Assembly (NCBI GenBank): GCA_036262835.1
Contig: DATAID010000038.1
Span: forward strand, 1 to 45,454
DNA length: 45,454 bases
From: RBG-16-66-20 sp036262835
GTDB taxonomy: Bacteria > Pseudomonadota > Gammaproteobacteria > Burkholderiales > SG8-39
Direction of reading: 5' to 3'
The notes under the pieces are model-generated. The model was not told the origin of the DNA, did not search any database, and worked only from the letters and a program-made list of their open reading frames with translations. Position numbers and translations under genes: made by a program. This document shows, one piece after another, positions 14,295-22,910 of the stretch. Numbering within the stretch: the stretch's first letter is position 1; each line of letters starts with the position of its first letter.

Positions 14295-14726
14295 TCAGGC
14301 GGCCGGCCGCATCGCGCCGGCGGTTTCCTGGGCGCTGATCACCGCGCTGCGAAAGCCGAGCGGATCTGCCAGGTCGTCGATCGTCACCTGCGGCGTGCCC
14401 GCGCCCGAGAAGATCACCTTGCCATAGCCGAGCAGCCGGCCCATGACGCCCTGGTGCACCTGCACGCTCTCGATGCGGCCGACCTGGATCTCGATCGTGT
14501 CGCGGCGGATCAGGCCGAACTTGGCGATGACGCGGCGATTGGTGACCGCGAGCTCCGTCGTGCGCATGCGGATCCAGGCGGCGATCCAGAAAAGAAGGCC
14601 CGCGCCGAAGGCCGGCAGCAGCACCAACCCGACGAACCACAGCCAGAACTGCGACCAGCCGCTCAGGTGCCCCTGATGCAGCACCTTCTCCCCGGGCGTG
14701 ACCACCGAATCGACGTAGGACGCCAT
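14295..14726 (-). CDS. bacterial PH-domain (bPH2/YdbS-like) membrane protein
   Basis: A 143-residue protein with two adjacent hydrophobic segments (FWLWFVGLVLLPAFGAGLLF and onward to WIAAW), then a bacterial PH-like domain: TTELAVTNRRVIAKFGLI, IQVGRIESVQVHQGVMGRLLGYG and VIFSGAGTPQV. That is the usual architecture of the YdbS/DUF304 group. Its ATG overlaps the stop of the binding-protein gene by one base, placing it inside the transporter operon, which is not part of the classic yejABEF layout. It may assist the membrane complex; the function is unknown. Confidence 0.8.
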   Translation of the reverse strand: MASYVDSVVTPGEKVLHQGHLSGWSQFWLWFVGLVLLPAFGAGLLFWIAAWIRMRTTELAVTNRRVIAKFGLIRRDTIEIQVGRIESVQVHQGVMGRLLGYGKVIFSGAGTPQVTIDDLADPLGFRSAVISAQETAGAMRPAA

Positions 14727-16819
14727 CAGGCCGCTCCCGGCCGGGCCGCCATGCGCTCGCGCCTGCGAAACACCCGGATGGCGGGAACGATGGAAGCGAG
14801 AAGGGCAAGAATCAACAGCGCCAAAGGCCACAGCACAGGCCGGTTCCACTCGCGTCTTGCCGCCTCTCGCTTCGCCGGGTCGACCTTCAGGTACTTCAGC
14901 TTGTTGTCCGACATCTCGTTCGCCTTGGCGTTGCCGAGCCAGCTGTGGAAGAGGCCGAAGTTCTTCGGATGGAAGCCGCCGATCCAGGGCTCGTCGTGCC
15001 GGTAGATCGCGATCATCTGGTCGATGATCTTCTGCCGCTCGGGCGAGTTCGGCATCACGCGCATCTTCTCGAAGAGCGCATCGTAGTCGGGGTTGGCATA
15101 GTTCGAGGCGTTCTCGCCCTGGCTCTTCGCGCGGCTTTGCGGCCCGTTCAGGAGGAACATGAAATTCTCGGGGTCCGGATAGTCGGCGCTCCAGCCCACG
15201 AGGAAGAGTTGCGCGCTGCCCTTCCTCAGCTTCTCCTGGAAGCGGTTCCAGTCGGTCTGCCGCGGCTCGAACTGGACGGAGAGCTTGGCGAACTGCTTGC
15301 GCCACCAATCCATCATCGACTTGTCCTCGGGGCCGCGCCCGACGGTGTCGAAGAAAAGGACGAGCGGCTGGCCGGTCTTCGCGTCGCGCCCGTCCGGATA
15401 GCCCGCCTCGGCGAGCAGCTTCTTCGCCGCCTCGATCGGCTTTCTCACCGCCTTGCCGTCCTTCCATTCGTGCGTGACCGGATTGACCGACTCCTTGTCC
15501 TCGCGAAAGCCGAAGATGCCGGGCGGGATCGGCCCGTGCGCGGGCACGCCGCGGCCGTTGCGGAAGATCGACAGGAACTCCTCCCAGTCGATCGCGATCG
15601 CGAGCGCCTGGCGCAGCTTCCGCGCGCGATCGGTGTAGCCCCCGACCACGGGATCGAGCATGTTGGCGCCGAGGTAGTAGATGGTGGGACCGATCGAGGT
15701 ATCGAGGCGGATGCCGCGCTTCTCCATCTCGGCGGTGAGGCCGGCATCACCCTCGGTGGAGATGCGCACCGCCTGGTCGAAGTTGTCCGAGCCGATGCCC
15801 GAGGCGTCGTAGTAGCCCTGGAGGAACTTGTTCCAGAGCGGGATCGCCTCCTTCTCGCGCGTATAGACCGCCTTGTCGATGAACGGCAACGTCTTGCCGG
15901 CATCGGCGAGCAGCCCGCGCTCGGCGTCGCCCTTGTCGCCCTCCGAGGGATACGGCTCGCCGCGGAAGTTCGGATTGCGCTCCAGCACCATGCGCGAGTT
16001 GGGATCGTTCTCGCGCAGCATGTAAGGCCCCGTGCCCACCGGCCACCAGTCGAGCGTGAAGTTCTTTTCCGCCATGCCGGGCTGGAAGAAGAGCTTGTCC
16101 GCCTCCCAGGGCATCGCCGCGAAGAACGGCATCGCCAGCCAGTAGACGAACTGCGGATACTTCCCTTTCAGGGTCACGCGGTAGGTGTGCGCATCCACCC
16201 GCTCGACGCCCTGCAGCGGATATTTGCGCAGGTCGAGCCACTCGCCCTCCTTCGCCGCCTTTTTCAGCGTTGCCGCGTACTCCTTCAGGCCGACGATGTA
16301 CTCCGACATCAGGCCGAAGATCGGCGAATGCAAAAACGGGTGCGCGAGGCGCTTGATCTCGTAGACGTAGTCGTCGGCGTCCAGCTCGCGCGTGCCGAGC
16401 GGAAGGTCGTAGGGGGTTTTGAGTTTGTCTATTTGTTTTCTTTCCAGCCTTAAATTCTCTTCAACAAACCCGGGGTGGGGCTGAAAACGAATTCCCGGCT
16501 TCAGGCGAATCTCGTAGACGGTGAACTTGCCGCCGTCGATCTCGCGCGGCCTGGGAATCTCGACCGCGGTGAGCGGAACGAGCTCGTAGGGGCGCTTGAG
16601 ATAGTGGTACTGGAGCGGCGGCTCATAGACCTGGCGCGTGAAGGTCGCCTCGTCGGAGGCGTAGGACTGCGCGGGGTCGAGATGCTTCGGCCGCTCGGTG
16701 AAGACCGAATACAGGATGTTCTTGCCGCGCTCGGACGCCGGATAGGGATCGTTCCAGATTTCGCCGCAGCCGGCGAGCAGGCCCAGAAGAAGCGGCACGG
16801 CGAAAAACAGCGCTCGCAT
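14726..16819 (-). CDS. yejA: peptide ABC transporter substrate-binding lipoprotein (YejA-type, family 5)
   Basis: A 697-residue extracytoplasmic solute-binding protein. The signal peptide ends LLGLLAGCGE (lipidated Cys18). Family-5 hallmarks include the N-terminal FTERPKHLDPAQSYASDE, VGTGPYMLRENDP and VGWSADYPDPENFMFLL. Unusually, a C-terminal hydrophobic helix (LWPLALLILALLASIVPAI) plus basic tail follows, so it may be anchored at both ends. A low-GC patch at about 16418-16500 encodes LRLERKQIDKLKTP and includes a rare ATA codon. A possible -10 right at the start codon is noted separately. Confidence 0.9.
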   Translation of the reverse strand: MRALFFAVPLLLGLLAGCGEIWNDPYPASERGKNILYSVFTERPKHLDPAQSYASDEATFTRQVYEPPLQYHYLKRPYELVPLTAVEIPRPREIDGGKFTVYEIRLKPGIRFQPHPGFVEENLRLERKQIDKLKTPYDLPLGTRELDADDYVYEIKRLAHPFLHSPIFGLMSEYIVGLKEYAATLKKAAKEGEWLDLRKYPLQGVERVDAHTYRVTLKGKYPQFVYWLAMPFFAAMPWEADKLFFQPGMAEKNFTLDWWPVGTGPYMLRENDPNSRMVLERNPNFRGEPYPSEGDKGDAERGLLADAGKTLPFIDKAVYTREKEAIPLWNKFLQGYYDASGIGSDNFDQAVRISTEGDAGLTAEMEKRGIRLDTSIGPTIYYLGANMLDPVVGGYTDRARKLRQALAIAIDWEEFLSIFRNGRGVPAHGPIPPGIFGFREDKESVNPVTHEWKDGKAVRKPIEAAKKLLAEAGYPDGRDAKTGQPLVLFFDTVGRGPEDKSMMDWWRKQFAKLSVQFEPRQTDWNRFQEKLRKGSAQLFLVGWSADYPDPENFMFLLNGPQSRAKSQGENASNYANPDYDALFEKMRVMPNSPERQKIIDQMIAIYRHDEPWIGGFHPKNFGLFHSWLGNAKANEMSDNKLKYLKVDPAKREAARREWNRPVLWPLALLILALLASIVPAIRVFRRRERMAARPGAA

Positions 16820-16825
16820 GGCAAA

Positions 16826-16833
16826 AGTATAAT
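16826..16833. promoter_or_regulatory. overlapping divergent -10 elements between yejA and fabI
   Basis: The eight bases AGTATAAT contain TATAAT on the plus strand (16828-16833) and TATACT on the minus strand (16831-16826). Each lies about 6-7 bases from the start codon of the gene it faces (16840 and 16819). If used, both messages would be leaderless or nearly so. No good -35 is visible for either direction. Confidence 0.4.
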
Positions 16834-16839
16834 GCCCCG

Positions 16840-17631
16840 ATGGGGATGCTCTCAGGCAAGAAGATTCTGGTCACCGGCGTTCTGAGCAACCGCTCGATCG
16901 CCTTCGGCATCGCTCGCGCCGCGAAGCGCGAGGGCGCCGAGATCGCCCTCACCTACGTGGGCGACTTCAAGGACCGCGTGACCAAGCTCGCCACCGAGCT
17001 CGGCACGGACGTCGTGTTGCCGTGCGACGTCACCAAGGACGCCGAGATCGCGGCGCTCTTCGATTCGCTCAAGGGCAAATGGGGCGGCCTGGACGGGCTC
17101 GTGCATGCCATCGCGTTCGCCCAGCGCGAGGCGATCGCCGGCGAGCTGCTCGATGGCCTCTCGCGCGAGGCCTTTCGCGAGGCGCACGACGTCTCCGCCT
17201 ACAGCTTTCCCGCGCTCGCCAAGGCCGCGCTGCCGCTCATGGAAGGCAGAAACGGCGCCCTCCTCACCCTCACCTACCTCGGCGCCGAGCGCGTCGTGCC
17301 CCACTACAACACCATGGGCCTCGCCAAGGCGAGCCTGGAAGCGTCCGTGCGCTACCTCGCGGCCAACCTCGGTCCCAAGGGAATCCGCGTCAATGCAATT
17401 TCGGCGGGTCCGATCAAGACCCTGGCCGCCGCCGGCATCTCCGGCTTCGGCAAGATCCTCAAGTTCGTCGAGGAAAATGCGCCGCTCCGGCGCAACGTGA
17501 CCATCGACCAGGTCGGCGACGCCGCCGCGTTCCTCCTCTCCGACCTGTCCTCCGGCGTCACCGGCGAAGTCATGATGGTCGACAGCGGCTTCAGCCGTGT
17601 CATCGGCGGGATCGGCGCCGACGCCTCCTAG
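16840..17631 (+). CDS. fabI: enoyl-[acyl-carrier-protein] reductase (NADH)
   Basis: A 263-residue short-chain reductase that performs the last reduction of fatty-acid elongation. Visible FabI features are LSGKKILVTGVLSNRSIAFG (the divergent FabI nucleotide motif), HAIAFAQREA, and the catalytic Tyr/Tyr/Lys array in TYLGAERVVPHYNTMGLAKA, then VNAISAGPIKTLAAAGI. The size matches E. coli FabI. Starts at 16840 or 16846 are both possible. It is divergent from the yej operon. Confidence 0.96.
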   Translation: MGMLSGKKILVTGVLSNRSIAFGIARAAKREGAEIALTYVGDFKDRVTKLATELGTDVVLPCDVTKDAEIAALFDSLKGKWGGLDGLVHAIAFAQREAIAGELLDGLSREAFREAHDVSAYSFPALAKAALPLMEGRNGALLTLTYLGAERVVPHYNTMGLAKASLEASVRYLAANLGPKGIRVNAISAGPIKTLAAAGISGFGKILKFVEENAPLRRNVTIDQVGDAAAFLLSDLSSGVTGEVMMVDSGFSRVIGGIGADAS

Positions 17632-17632
17632 C

Positions 17633-18238
17633 GTGCGAGGCCGCGCCAGTATCGCCGCGGCCGCCTCACTCCTTCTTTCGTTCTCCAGTTTCGCCCAGGA
17701 AGCCGAGCGGCCGCGCGTCTCGGCCGGCGACAGCTGGCAGTTCGCCGTCTACTACCTGACGCCTTCCACGACGCCCAATCGCACTTGGACGATTACCTCG
17801 GTCGCCAAAGACAAACTGCTCGGCACCGAGAACGGCGAGCCGCTGGTGCTGACCGAAGAGCTGAACGTGCTTGATTCGCCTCGCCAGAGCGAATCAAACC
17901 CGCGCCAGCTCAGCTTTCCGCTCAAGGTGGGCAAGCGCTGGAAATACGAAAGCGAGTGGCTCTTCAAATTCAAGGGCTCGCGCGGCACCATCGCGATGGA
18001 CGTGGCGGTAGTCGCGTACGAGCCCGTTGCGGTTCCGGCCGGGAGATTCGAAGCGTTCCGGCTGGAGGCGACGGGCGAGCTGGGCGGCTCTTCGCCGAGC
18101 AATACGTTCTACGCCGGTCAGACAAAGACGACCTACTGGTACTCGCCCGCCGCCAAGACCATCGTCAAGTCGGTGCACCACAACCCGTATCAGGGCACGA
18201 CAACCGTCGAGCTCGTCAGCTACAGCGTGCGTCCGTAG
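17633..18238 (+). CDS. secreted hypothetical protein
   Basis: A 201-residue protein starting at GTG 17633, one base after the fabI stop. Its signal peptide (RGRASIAAAASLLLSFSSFA) is cut before QEAERP. The mature part is beta-rich with repeated aromatic strands: GDSWQFAVYYLTP, LKVGKRWKYESEWLFKFKG, VAYEPVAVPAGRFEAFRLEATG and TTYWYSPAAKTIVKSVH. That pattern resembles DUF3108-like periplasmic beta-barrel proteins, but I cannot name a function. It is likely read with fabI. Confidence 0.6.
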   Translation: MRGRASIAAAASLLLSFSSFAQEAERPRVSAGDSWQFAVYYLTPSTTPNRTWTITSVAKDKLLGTENGEPLVLTEELNVLDSPRQSESNPRQLSFPLKVGKRWKYESEWLFKFKGSRGTIAMDVAVVAYEPVAVPAGRFEAFRLEATGELGGSSPSNTFYAGQTKTTYWYSPAAKTIVKSVHHNPYQGTTTVELVSYSVRP

Positions 18239-18261
18239 AAGCCCTCTCCAGAAGGATCAGC

Positions 18262-18705
18262 ATGAAACAACTCTTTTTCGCCGCGCTCGCGCTCTTCGTG
18301 GGCGCGCTGATTCCGATCCAGGCGGCGACCAACGCCGCCATGGCCAAGGTGGTCGGCGATTTCTCCATCGCCGCGCTCGCCCTCTTCCTGATCGGCTTGG
18401 CGACCGTGTCTGGGTGGATGCTCGTCACCCAGCCCGCTCTGCCCTCGTTCGCGCAGTTGTCAGACGTGCCCGCCTACGGCTATCTCGGCGGCGTGATCGT
18501 GGCGAGCTACGTGCTCGCCATCACCTATCTCGCGCCGCGCATGGGCGTCGGCAACGCGATCTGCTTCGTCGTCACCGGCCAGATCATCGCGGCGGTGGTC
18601 ATCGATCACTTCGGACTCTTCGGCGCCAACCTGACCGCGCTCAATTGGCAGCGCAGCGCGGGAATCGTGCTGATGATCGTCGGCTTGTTCCTGGCCAAAC
18701 GATAG
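18262..18705 (+). CDS. DMT-superfamily YdcZ-type (DUF606) membrane protein
   Basis: A 147-residue protein with five hydrophobic segments. It begins KQLFFAALALFVGALIPIQAATNAAM and contains YGYLGGVIVASYVLAITYLAPRMG and VVTGQIIAAVVIDHFGLFG, the signature of the half-size YdcZ family. Such proteins have half the membrane segments of standard DMT exporters and presumably work as dimers. The substrate is unknown. Its TAG stop directly abuts the TAG of the convergent ppiD gene (TAGCTA, 18703-18708), leaving no room for a terminator between them. Confidence 0.8.
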   Translation: MKQLFFAALALFVGALIPIQAATNAAMAKVVGDFSIAALALFLIGLATVSGWMLVTQPALPSFAQLSDVPAYGYLGGVIVASYVLAITYLAPRMGVGNAICFVVTGQIIAAVVIDHFGLFGANLTALNWQRSAGIVLMIVGLFLAKR

Positions 18706-20577
18706 CTACTGCTTTTTCTCCAGAGCCGCAGGGTGGATCTCGACCTTGCTGTCGGCGCGTAGCGCGCCGATGTAGGCCTCGAGCTCCTGGGCGCCCTCGA
18801 GCTGGTCGAGGCGCGCGATGTCCTGGTTTTTCTCCGCCTCTTTCGGCGCCTCGGCGGGCAGCACTTTTGAGACGCGGTAGATGACGTAGCCCTGCTCGCC
18901 GCGACTCATGCCGACGTAGGCGGGCAGCTTTTTCGAGTCGGCGGCCATGATTTTCTGCAGCGCGGGCCGGGTCAGGCCGGTCGCCTCGCGGCGGGAAACG
19001 GTGCGCGGGGCCGCCCACTGCAGGCCGCCGTCGCCGCCGCCCTTCTGCAGCTCGGCGAGCTTCGCCGCGCCTTCCTTTTGCGCGAGCTCGGCCGCCTTTT
19101 GCTGGGCGAGGCGCTTCATGACCTCGTCCTTCACTTCGGCGAAGGGCTTCTGCTTGGCCGGCTCGTGCTCGGTGACGCGCGCGGCGACGATCACGCCGGG
19201 CGCGACCTCGATCGCATCGGTGTTGCGCTTGTCCTTGATCGCGTCCTGCGAGAAGAGCGCGGCGAGCAGCTTCGGGTGCGCGAGCGGCCCCATCTCGGGC
19301 GTGGGCTGGCGCGTGATCCAGCCGGTGGTGCGGGGCTTGAGCTTGAATTTGTCGGCAGCGGGCTTGAGGCTGTCCGATTGCTCGTAGACGGTGTTGTTGA
19401 AGCCCTCGGCCGCCTCGGTGAACCGCTTCATGCCTTTCTGCTTGGCGATTTCCGCGGTGAGGTCCTTCTTCATCTCATCGAAGGAACGGGTCTTCGCCGG
19501 CTGGATCGTGTCCAGGCGCACGACGTGGTAGCCGAACTCGCTCTGCACCACGTCGATGTCGCCCTGCTTCATCCTGAAGACGGCCTCGTCGAGCGGCTTG
19601 GCCGCGAGGCCGCCTTTCGGGTTCATGCCGAGGTCGCCACCCTGCGCGGCCGAGCCCGTGTCGAGCGAGTCCTTTTTCGCGAGCTCCGCGAAGCGCTGCG
19701 GCGATTGCTTTACCTCGGCGGCGATCCTGTCGGCCTCCTCCTTCGTCTTCACGAGGATATGGCTCGCGCGGCGCTGCTCGGGCTCGGTCAACTGGCCCTG
19801 CTTGACGCGCTCGTCGTACGCCGCCTTCACCTCGGCGTCGGTCGGCGCCTCGGCCTGCCCCAGCTCCTGGGCCGAGAGGACGAGGTATTCCGCCTTGATC
19901 CGCTCGGGCACGCGATAGTCGTCGAGGTTGGCCTCGTAGAGCTTCTTCGCCTCGTCCTCGGTGGGCTTCACCTTGTCGAGGAAGGGCTCGAGCGTGAGGG
20001 TCGCCTGCGAGACCTCGCGCCGCTCGCCCTGCAGCGCGACCAGGCGCTCGGCCACCGAGCGCGGCACGAAGGCGCTGCCGGTGATCGCGTTGGCGAGGCG
20101 CGCCGCCGGGATCTCCATCCGCAGGCGCTCGACGTTGCCCTCGTCCGAGAGCCCGCGCGAGCGCAGGTACACCGCGTAGCGTTCGGGCGAGAATTTGCCG
20201 TCGGCCTGGAATTCCGGCGAAGCGAGGATCGCCTTGACCACCTGCTCCCTGGGCAGGGTCATGCGCTCCTTGGCGGTCCGCGCGAGCACGAGCCGCCGCG
20301 CGATCATCGACTCGACGAGCGAGGCGCGAAGCTGCGGCGTGTCGAGCTCGGCAAGGTCGATGTTCTGCCCGACCTGGTCCCGCAAGCGCTCCAGGTACTG
20401 CCGCAGCTCGTCATTGAACTCGCGCTGCGAAATCGACATGCCCTCGACCGTCGCGACGTCGCCCGAGCCGCGCAGGGCGCTCGTATAGGACTCCAGGCCG
20501 AAGAAGGCGAACGGCACGAAGGTGAGCGCCAGGATGAGCTGCAGGATGCGCTTGTGCCTGGCGACGAAGTCGAACAT
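18706..20577 (-). CDS. ppiD: peptidyl-prolyl cis-trans isomerase D, membrane-anchored periplasmic chaperone
   Basis: A 623-residue protein with the PpiD layout. It has a short cytoplasmic start (MFDFVARHKRILQ), one membrane helix (LILALTFVPFAFFGL), a SurA-N-like chaperone region (about 40-200), a parvulin domain (about 265-360: RRASHILVKTKEEAD, GGDLGMNPKG, EFGYHVVRLD) and a long C-terminal chaperone region. It assists folding of secreted outer-membrane proteins near the Sec exit site. Length and order match E. coli PpiD. The GcvT/GcvH fusion gene ends 18 bases upstream. Confidence 0.92.
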   Translation of the reverse strand: MFDFVARHKRILQLILALTFVPFAFFGLESYTSALRGSGDVATVEGMSISQREFNDELRQYLERLRDQVGQNIDLAELDTPQLRASLVESMIARRLVLARTAKERMTLPREQVVKAILASPEFQADGKFSPERYAVYLRSRGLSDEGNVERLRMEIPAARLANAITGSAFVPRSVAERLVALQGERREVSQATLTLEPFLDKVKPTEDEAKKLYEANLDDYRVPERIKAEYLVLSAQELGQAEAPTDAEVKAAYDERVKQGQLTEPEQRRASHILVKTKEEADRIAAEVKQSPQRFAELAKKDSLDTGSAAQGGDLGMNPKGGLAAKPLDEAVFRMKQGDIDVVQSEFGYHVVRLDTIQPAKTRSFDEMKKDLTAEIAKQKGMKRFTEAAEGFNNTVYEQSDSLKPAADKFKLKPRTTGWITRQPTPEMGPLAHPKLLAALFSQDAIKDKRNTDAIEVAPGVIVAARVTEHEPAKQKPFAEVKDEVMKRLAQQKAAELAQKEGAAKLAELQKGGGDGGLQWAAPRTVSRREATGLTRPALQKIMAADSKKLPAYVGMSRGEQGYVIYRVSKVLPAEAPKEAEKNQDIARLDQLEGAQELEAYIGALRADSKVEIHPAALEKKQ

Positions 20578-20595
20578 GGGGGTGGAATTCTAAGG

Positions 20596-22143
20596 CTAAA
20601 GCGTGCGGCGCTCCGATGACCAGGCCGCATAGTCGCTCAGCTTCGCCGTGAGCGCCGCGTAGTCCTTGAAGCCGAGCAGCCCCGCGGATTCGAGCGGCGC
20701 GGTGAGCCGTATCCGCACGATTCCCTGGCGAAGGTAGGGATAGCTGTTGATGCGCGCCGGGTTCTTCATCAGCTCCTCGTCCACGGCCACCACCTCCCCC
20801 GTGACGGGCGAGACGAGGTCGAACGGCTTGCGGTAGCTGTCGATCCATCCGAGCGGCGCGCCGGTGCTCACCTTGTCGCCCGGCTGGGGCAGCATCGCGC
20901 AGAGCACCCGGCCGAGGCTGCGCTGGCCGAAGTCCGACAGGCCGAGGCTGACGGTGTCCGCGCTTTCCTCGCGCAGCCAGAGATGCGATTCGGTGAAGCG
21001 CAGGTCGTAGGGCGACCAGGTCTTGACGACCGGCTCGCTCTTCACGCGCCGCTCGCGCAGCGGCAGCTCGATCACGCGCACCTTGCGCTTCTTGCCGCGG
21101 ATATCCACCTCGAGCTCGGTCCCGGGCTGGCTGTGCTCGACGGACACGTAGCCCAGCCCGAGGCTGCGGTCATCGGCCGCGGGCGCCCACAGCGGCCCGC
21201 TCGAGACGCGGCCGACCGGCGCGCCGTCCTTCAGGATCGGATAGCCGTTGCGCACCGTGAGGCGCGCCTGGACTTCCAGGCCGACGAGCTTGCGGCTCAC
21301 ACCCTTTTTGCGGGTCTCCTCGAGCGCGGGCCGGCCGATGAAGTCCTTGGAGAACTTGACCGTCCAGCCCACGCCGGCCTCGAACGGGTTGGTGACCTCG
21401 TCCATGTCGTTGCCGTTCAGCAGGTAGCCCGCCTCGGTGCGCAGGCTCTCGCGCGCCGCCACGCCCGCCGCGACGATCCCGAGCGGCCGGCCCACCATCA
21501 TCAGCTCGTCCCACACCCAGCCGGCGTGGTCGCGGGCGGTCATGATCTCGTAGCCCAGCTCGCCCGTGTAGCCGGTGCGGCTGACCATGCAGGGCACTTC
21601 CATGCGCGCCGTGTGGATAGCGGTGGGCACGAGCCAGTAGTAGTTCAACGTCGAAAGGTCCGCTTTGGTGATGCGCTGGAGGATTTCGCGGGACGCCGGG
21701 CCTTGCAGGGCCATGAGCGCGGTCTCGGCGGAGAGGTTGCGTACCTCCACGTCCATCCCGGCGGCGTTCTTCAGCACCCACTGGAAGTCCTCGTCCGTCT
21801 TGGTGACGTTGACCACCCATAAAAAATGCTCATGGCCCAAGCGAAAGCACACGAGGTCGTCGATCACGCAGCCCTTCTCGTTGCACATCACCGAGTAGAG
21901 CGCCTGGTTGACGGCGAGCTTGGCGGCGTCGTTCGTGATGAGCTTTTGCACCAGCGCGAGCGCGTCGGGCCCCTTGAACTCGATTTCTCCCATGTGCGAC
22001 ACGTCGCAAAGGCCCGCGCTCGAGCGCACCGCCTCGTGCTCGGCGAGGTGGCCCTGGTAATCCATCGCGCGCGCGAAGCCTTTCAGGTTGATGACGACGG
22101 AGGCGTCGCGCACATGCTGGTCGAAAAGTGGCGTATGTTTCAT
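20596..22143 (-). CDS. GcvT-family protein fused to a GcvH-like domain lacking the lipoyl lysine
   Basis: A 515-residue protein. Residues about 5-370 are a GcvT aminomethyltransferase-type folate enzyme: GLCDVSHMGEIEFKGPDA, VSRTGYTGELGYEI, LRTEAGYLLNGNDMDEVTNPFE. Residues about 385-510 follow GcvH throughout (ESHLWLREE, LGLSDFGQRSLG, VSPVTGEVVAVDEEL, PARINSYPYL), but the lipoylation motif ESVK reads DSYR: Arg438 sits at the lipoyl-Lys position, with Lys439 next. Separate GcvT and GcvH proteins are the rule in glycine cleavage. The fusion therefore probably does something else, possibly demethylation of another substrate. It diverges from the kinase gene at 22170 over a 26-bp gap containing TATAAA (minus strand). 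Confidence 0.8.
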   Translation of the reverse strand: MKHTPLFDQHVRDASVVINLKGFARAMDYQGHLAEHEAVRSSAGLCDVSHMGEIEFKGPDALALVQKLITNDAAKLAVNQALYSVMCNEKGCVIDDLVCFRLGHEHFLWVVNVTKTDEDFQWVLKNAAGMDVEVRNLSAETALMALQGPASREILQRITKADLSTLNYYWLVPTAIHTARMEVPCMVSRTGYTGELGYEIMTARDHAGWVWDELMMVGRPLGIVAAGVAARESLRTEAGYLLNGNDMDEVTNPFEAGVGWTVKFSKDFIGRPALEETRKKGVSRKLVGLEVQARLTVRNGYPILKDGAPVGRVSSGPLWAPAADDRSLGLGYVSVEHSQPGTELEVDIRGKKRKVRVIELPLRERRVKSEPVVKTWSPYDLRFTESHLWLREESADTVSLGLSDFGQRSLGRVLCAMLPQPGDKVSTGAPLGWIDSYRKPFDLVSPVTGEVVAVDEELMKNPARINSYPYLRQGIVRIRLTAPLESAGLLGFKDYAALTAKLSDYAAWSSERRTL

Positions 22144-22169
22144 TTTTCTGCTCCGCGCCGTTTATACCC

Positions 22170-22910
22170 GTGACCGACCCGATTCGTCTACGTCCGGAGG
22201 AGCCGCCGCCCGACGCCGGCACGCCGACGCAGGCGCAGACGCAGCGGCTCGCCTCGCTCGGCTTCATGCTGGCGAGCGTGTGTCACGAGGTCTCCAACCC
22301 GCTCGCCGCGGTCTCCTCGATGCTGCAGATCCTCAAATCCAAGCGCGGCGTGACGCCCGAGACGATGAAGAAGGGGCTCGCCTCGATCGAATCCAACATC
22401 GCCCGCGTGCTCGAGATCACCCAGCGCCTCGGACAATTCTCGCGCGTCGGCAGCGCGGCGCCCGCGCCGCTTGCGATCGACGACGCCGTGGACTCCGCGA
22501 TCGCGCTGCTGCGCCACAGCGCCTGGGGAAAGGCGATCGAAGTGGATTACAGGCGCGCGCGCGGCGCGACCGTGCCTTCGCGGCCGGGCGAGCTGCAGCA
22601 GGTCGTCTTCAACCTGCTCCTGAACGCCGCGCAGGCGATGGGCGGCAAGGGCCGCATCGAGGCGCGCGCGAGCCGCACGGGCGGCGAGGTGAAGCTGGAA
22701 GTGCGCGACCACGGCCCCGGCATCGCGGCTGAGAATCTCGCGCGCGTCTTCGACCCCTTCTTCACCACCAAGGCGCCCGGCGAGGGCACGGGCCTGGGCC
22801 TCGCCATCAGCTACGAGATCGTCCAGGAGCTCGGCGGCACCATCCGCGCGGCGAACGCGCCCGAGGGCGGCGCCCTGTTCGAGCTCGTCCTGCCCGGAAC
22901 GCCGCTGTGA
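22170..22910 (+). CDS. soluble sensor histidine kinase
   Basis: A 246-residue kinase with no membrane segment and almost no sensor region. The H-box is SVCHEVSNPLAAVSSML (phospho-acceptor His39), the N-box QVVFNLLLNAAQAM, then DHGPGI, VFDPFFTTKAPGEGTGLGLAIS. This is the NtrB-like HisKA/HATPase core only, so its signal must come through a partner or the short N-terminus. GTG 22170 (MTDPIRLRP) is taken as start. The regulator gene overlaps its stop (GTGA at 22907), so the two form a pair. Confidence 0.88.
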   Translation: MTDPIRLRPEEPPPDAGTPTQAQTQRLASLGFMLASVCHEVSNPLAAVSSMLQILKSKRGVTPETMKKGLASIESNIARVLEITQRLGQFSRVGSAAPAPLAIDDAVDSAIALLRHSAWGKAIEVDYRRARGATVPSRPGELQQVVFNLLLNAAQAMGGKGRIEARASRTGGEVKLEVRDHGPGIAAENLARVFDPFFTTKAPGEGTGLGLAISYEIVQELGGTIRAANAPEGGALFELVLPGTPL

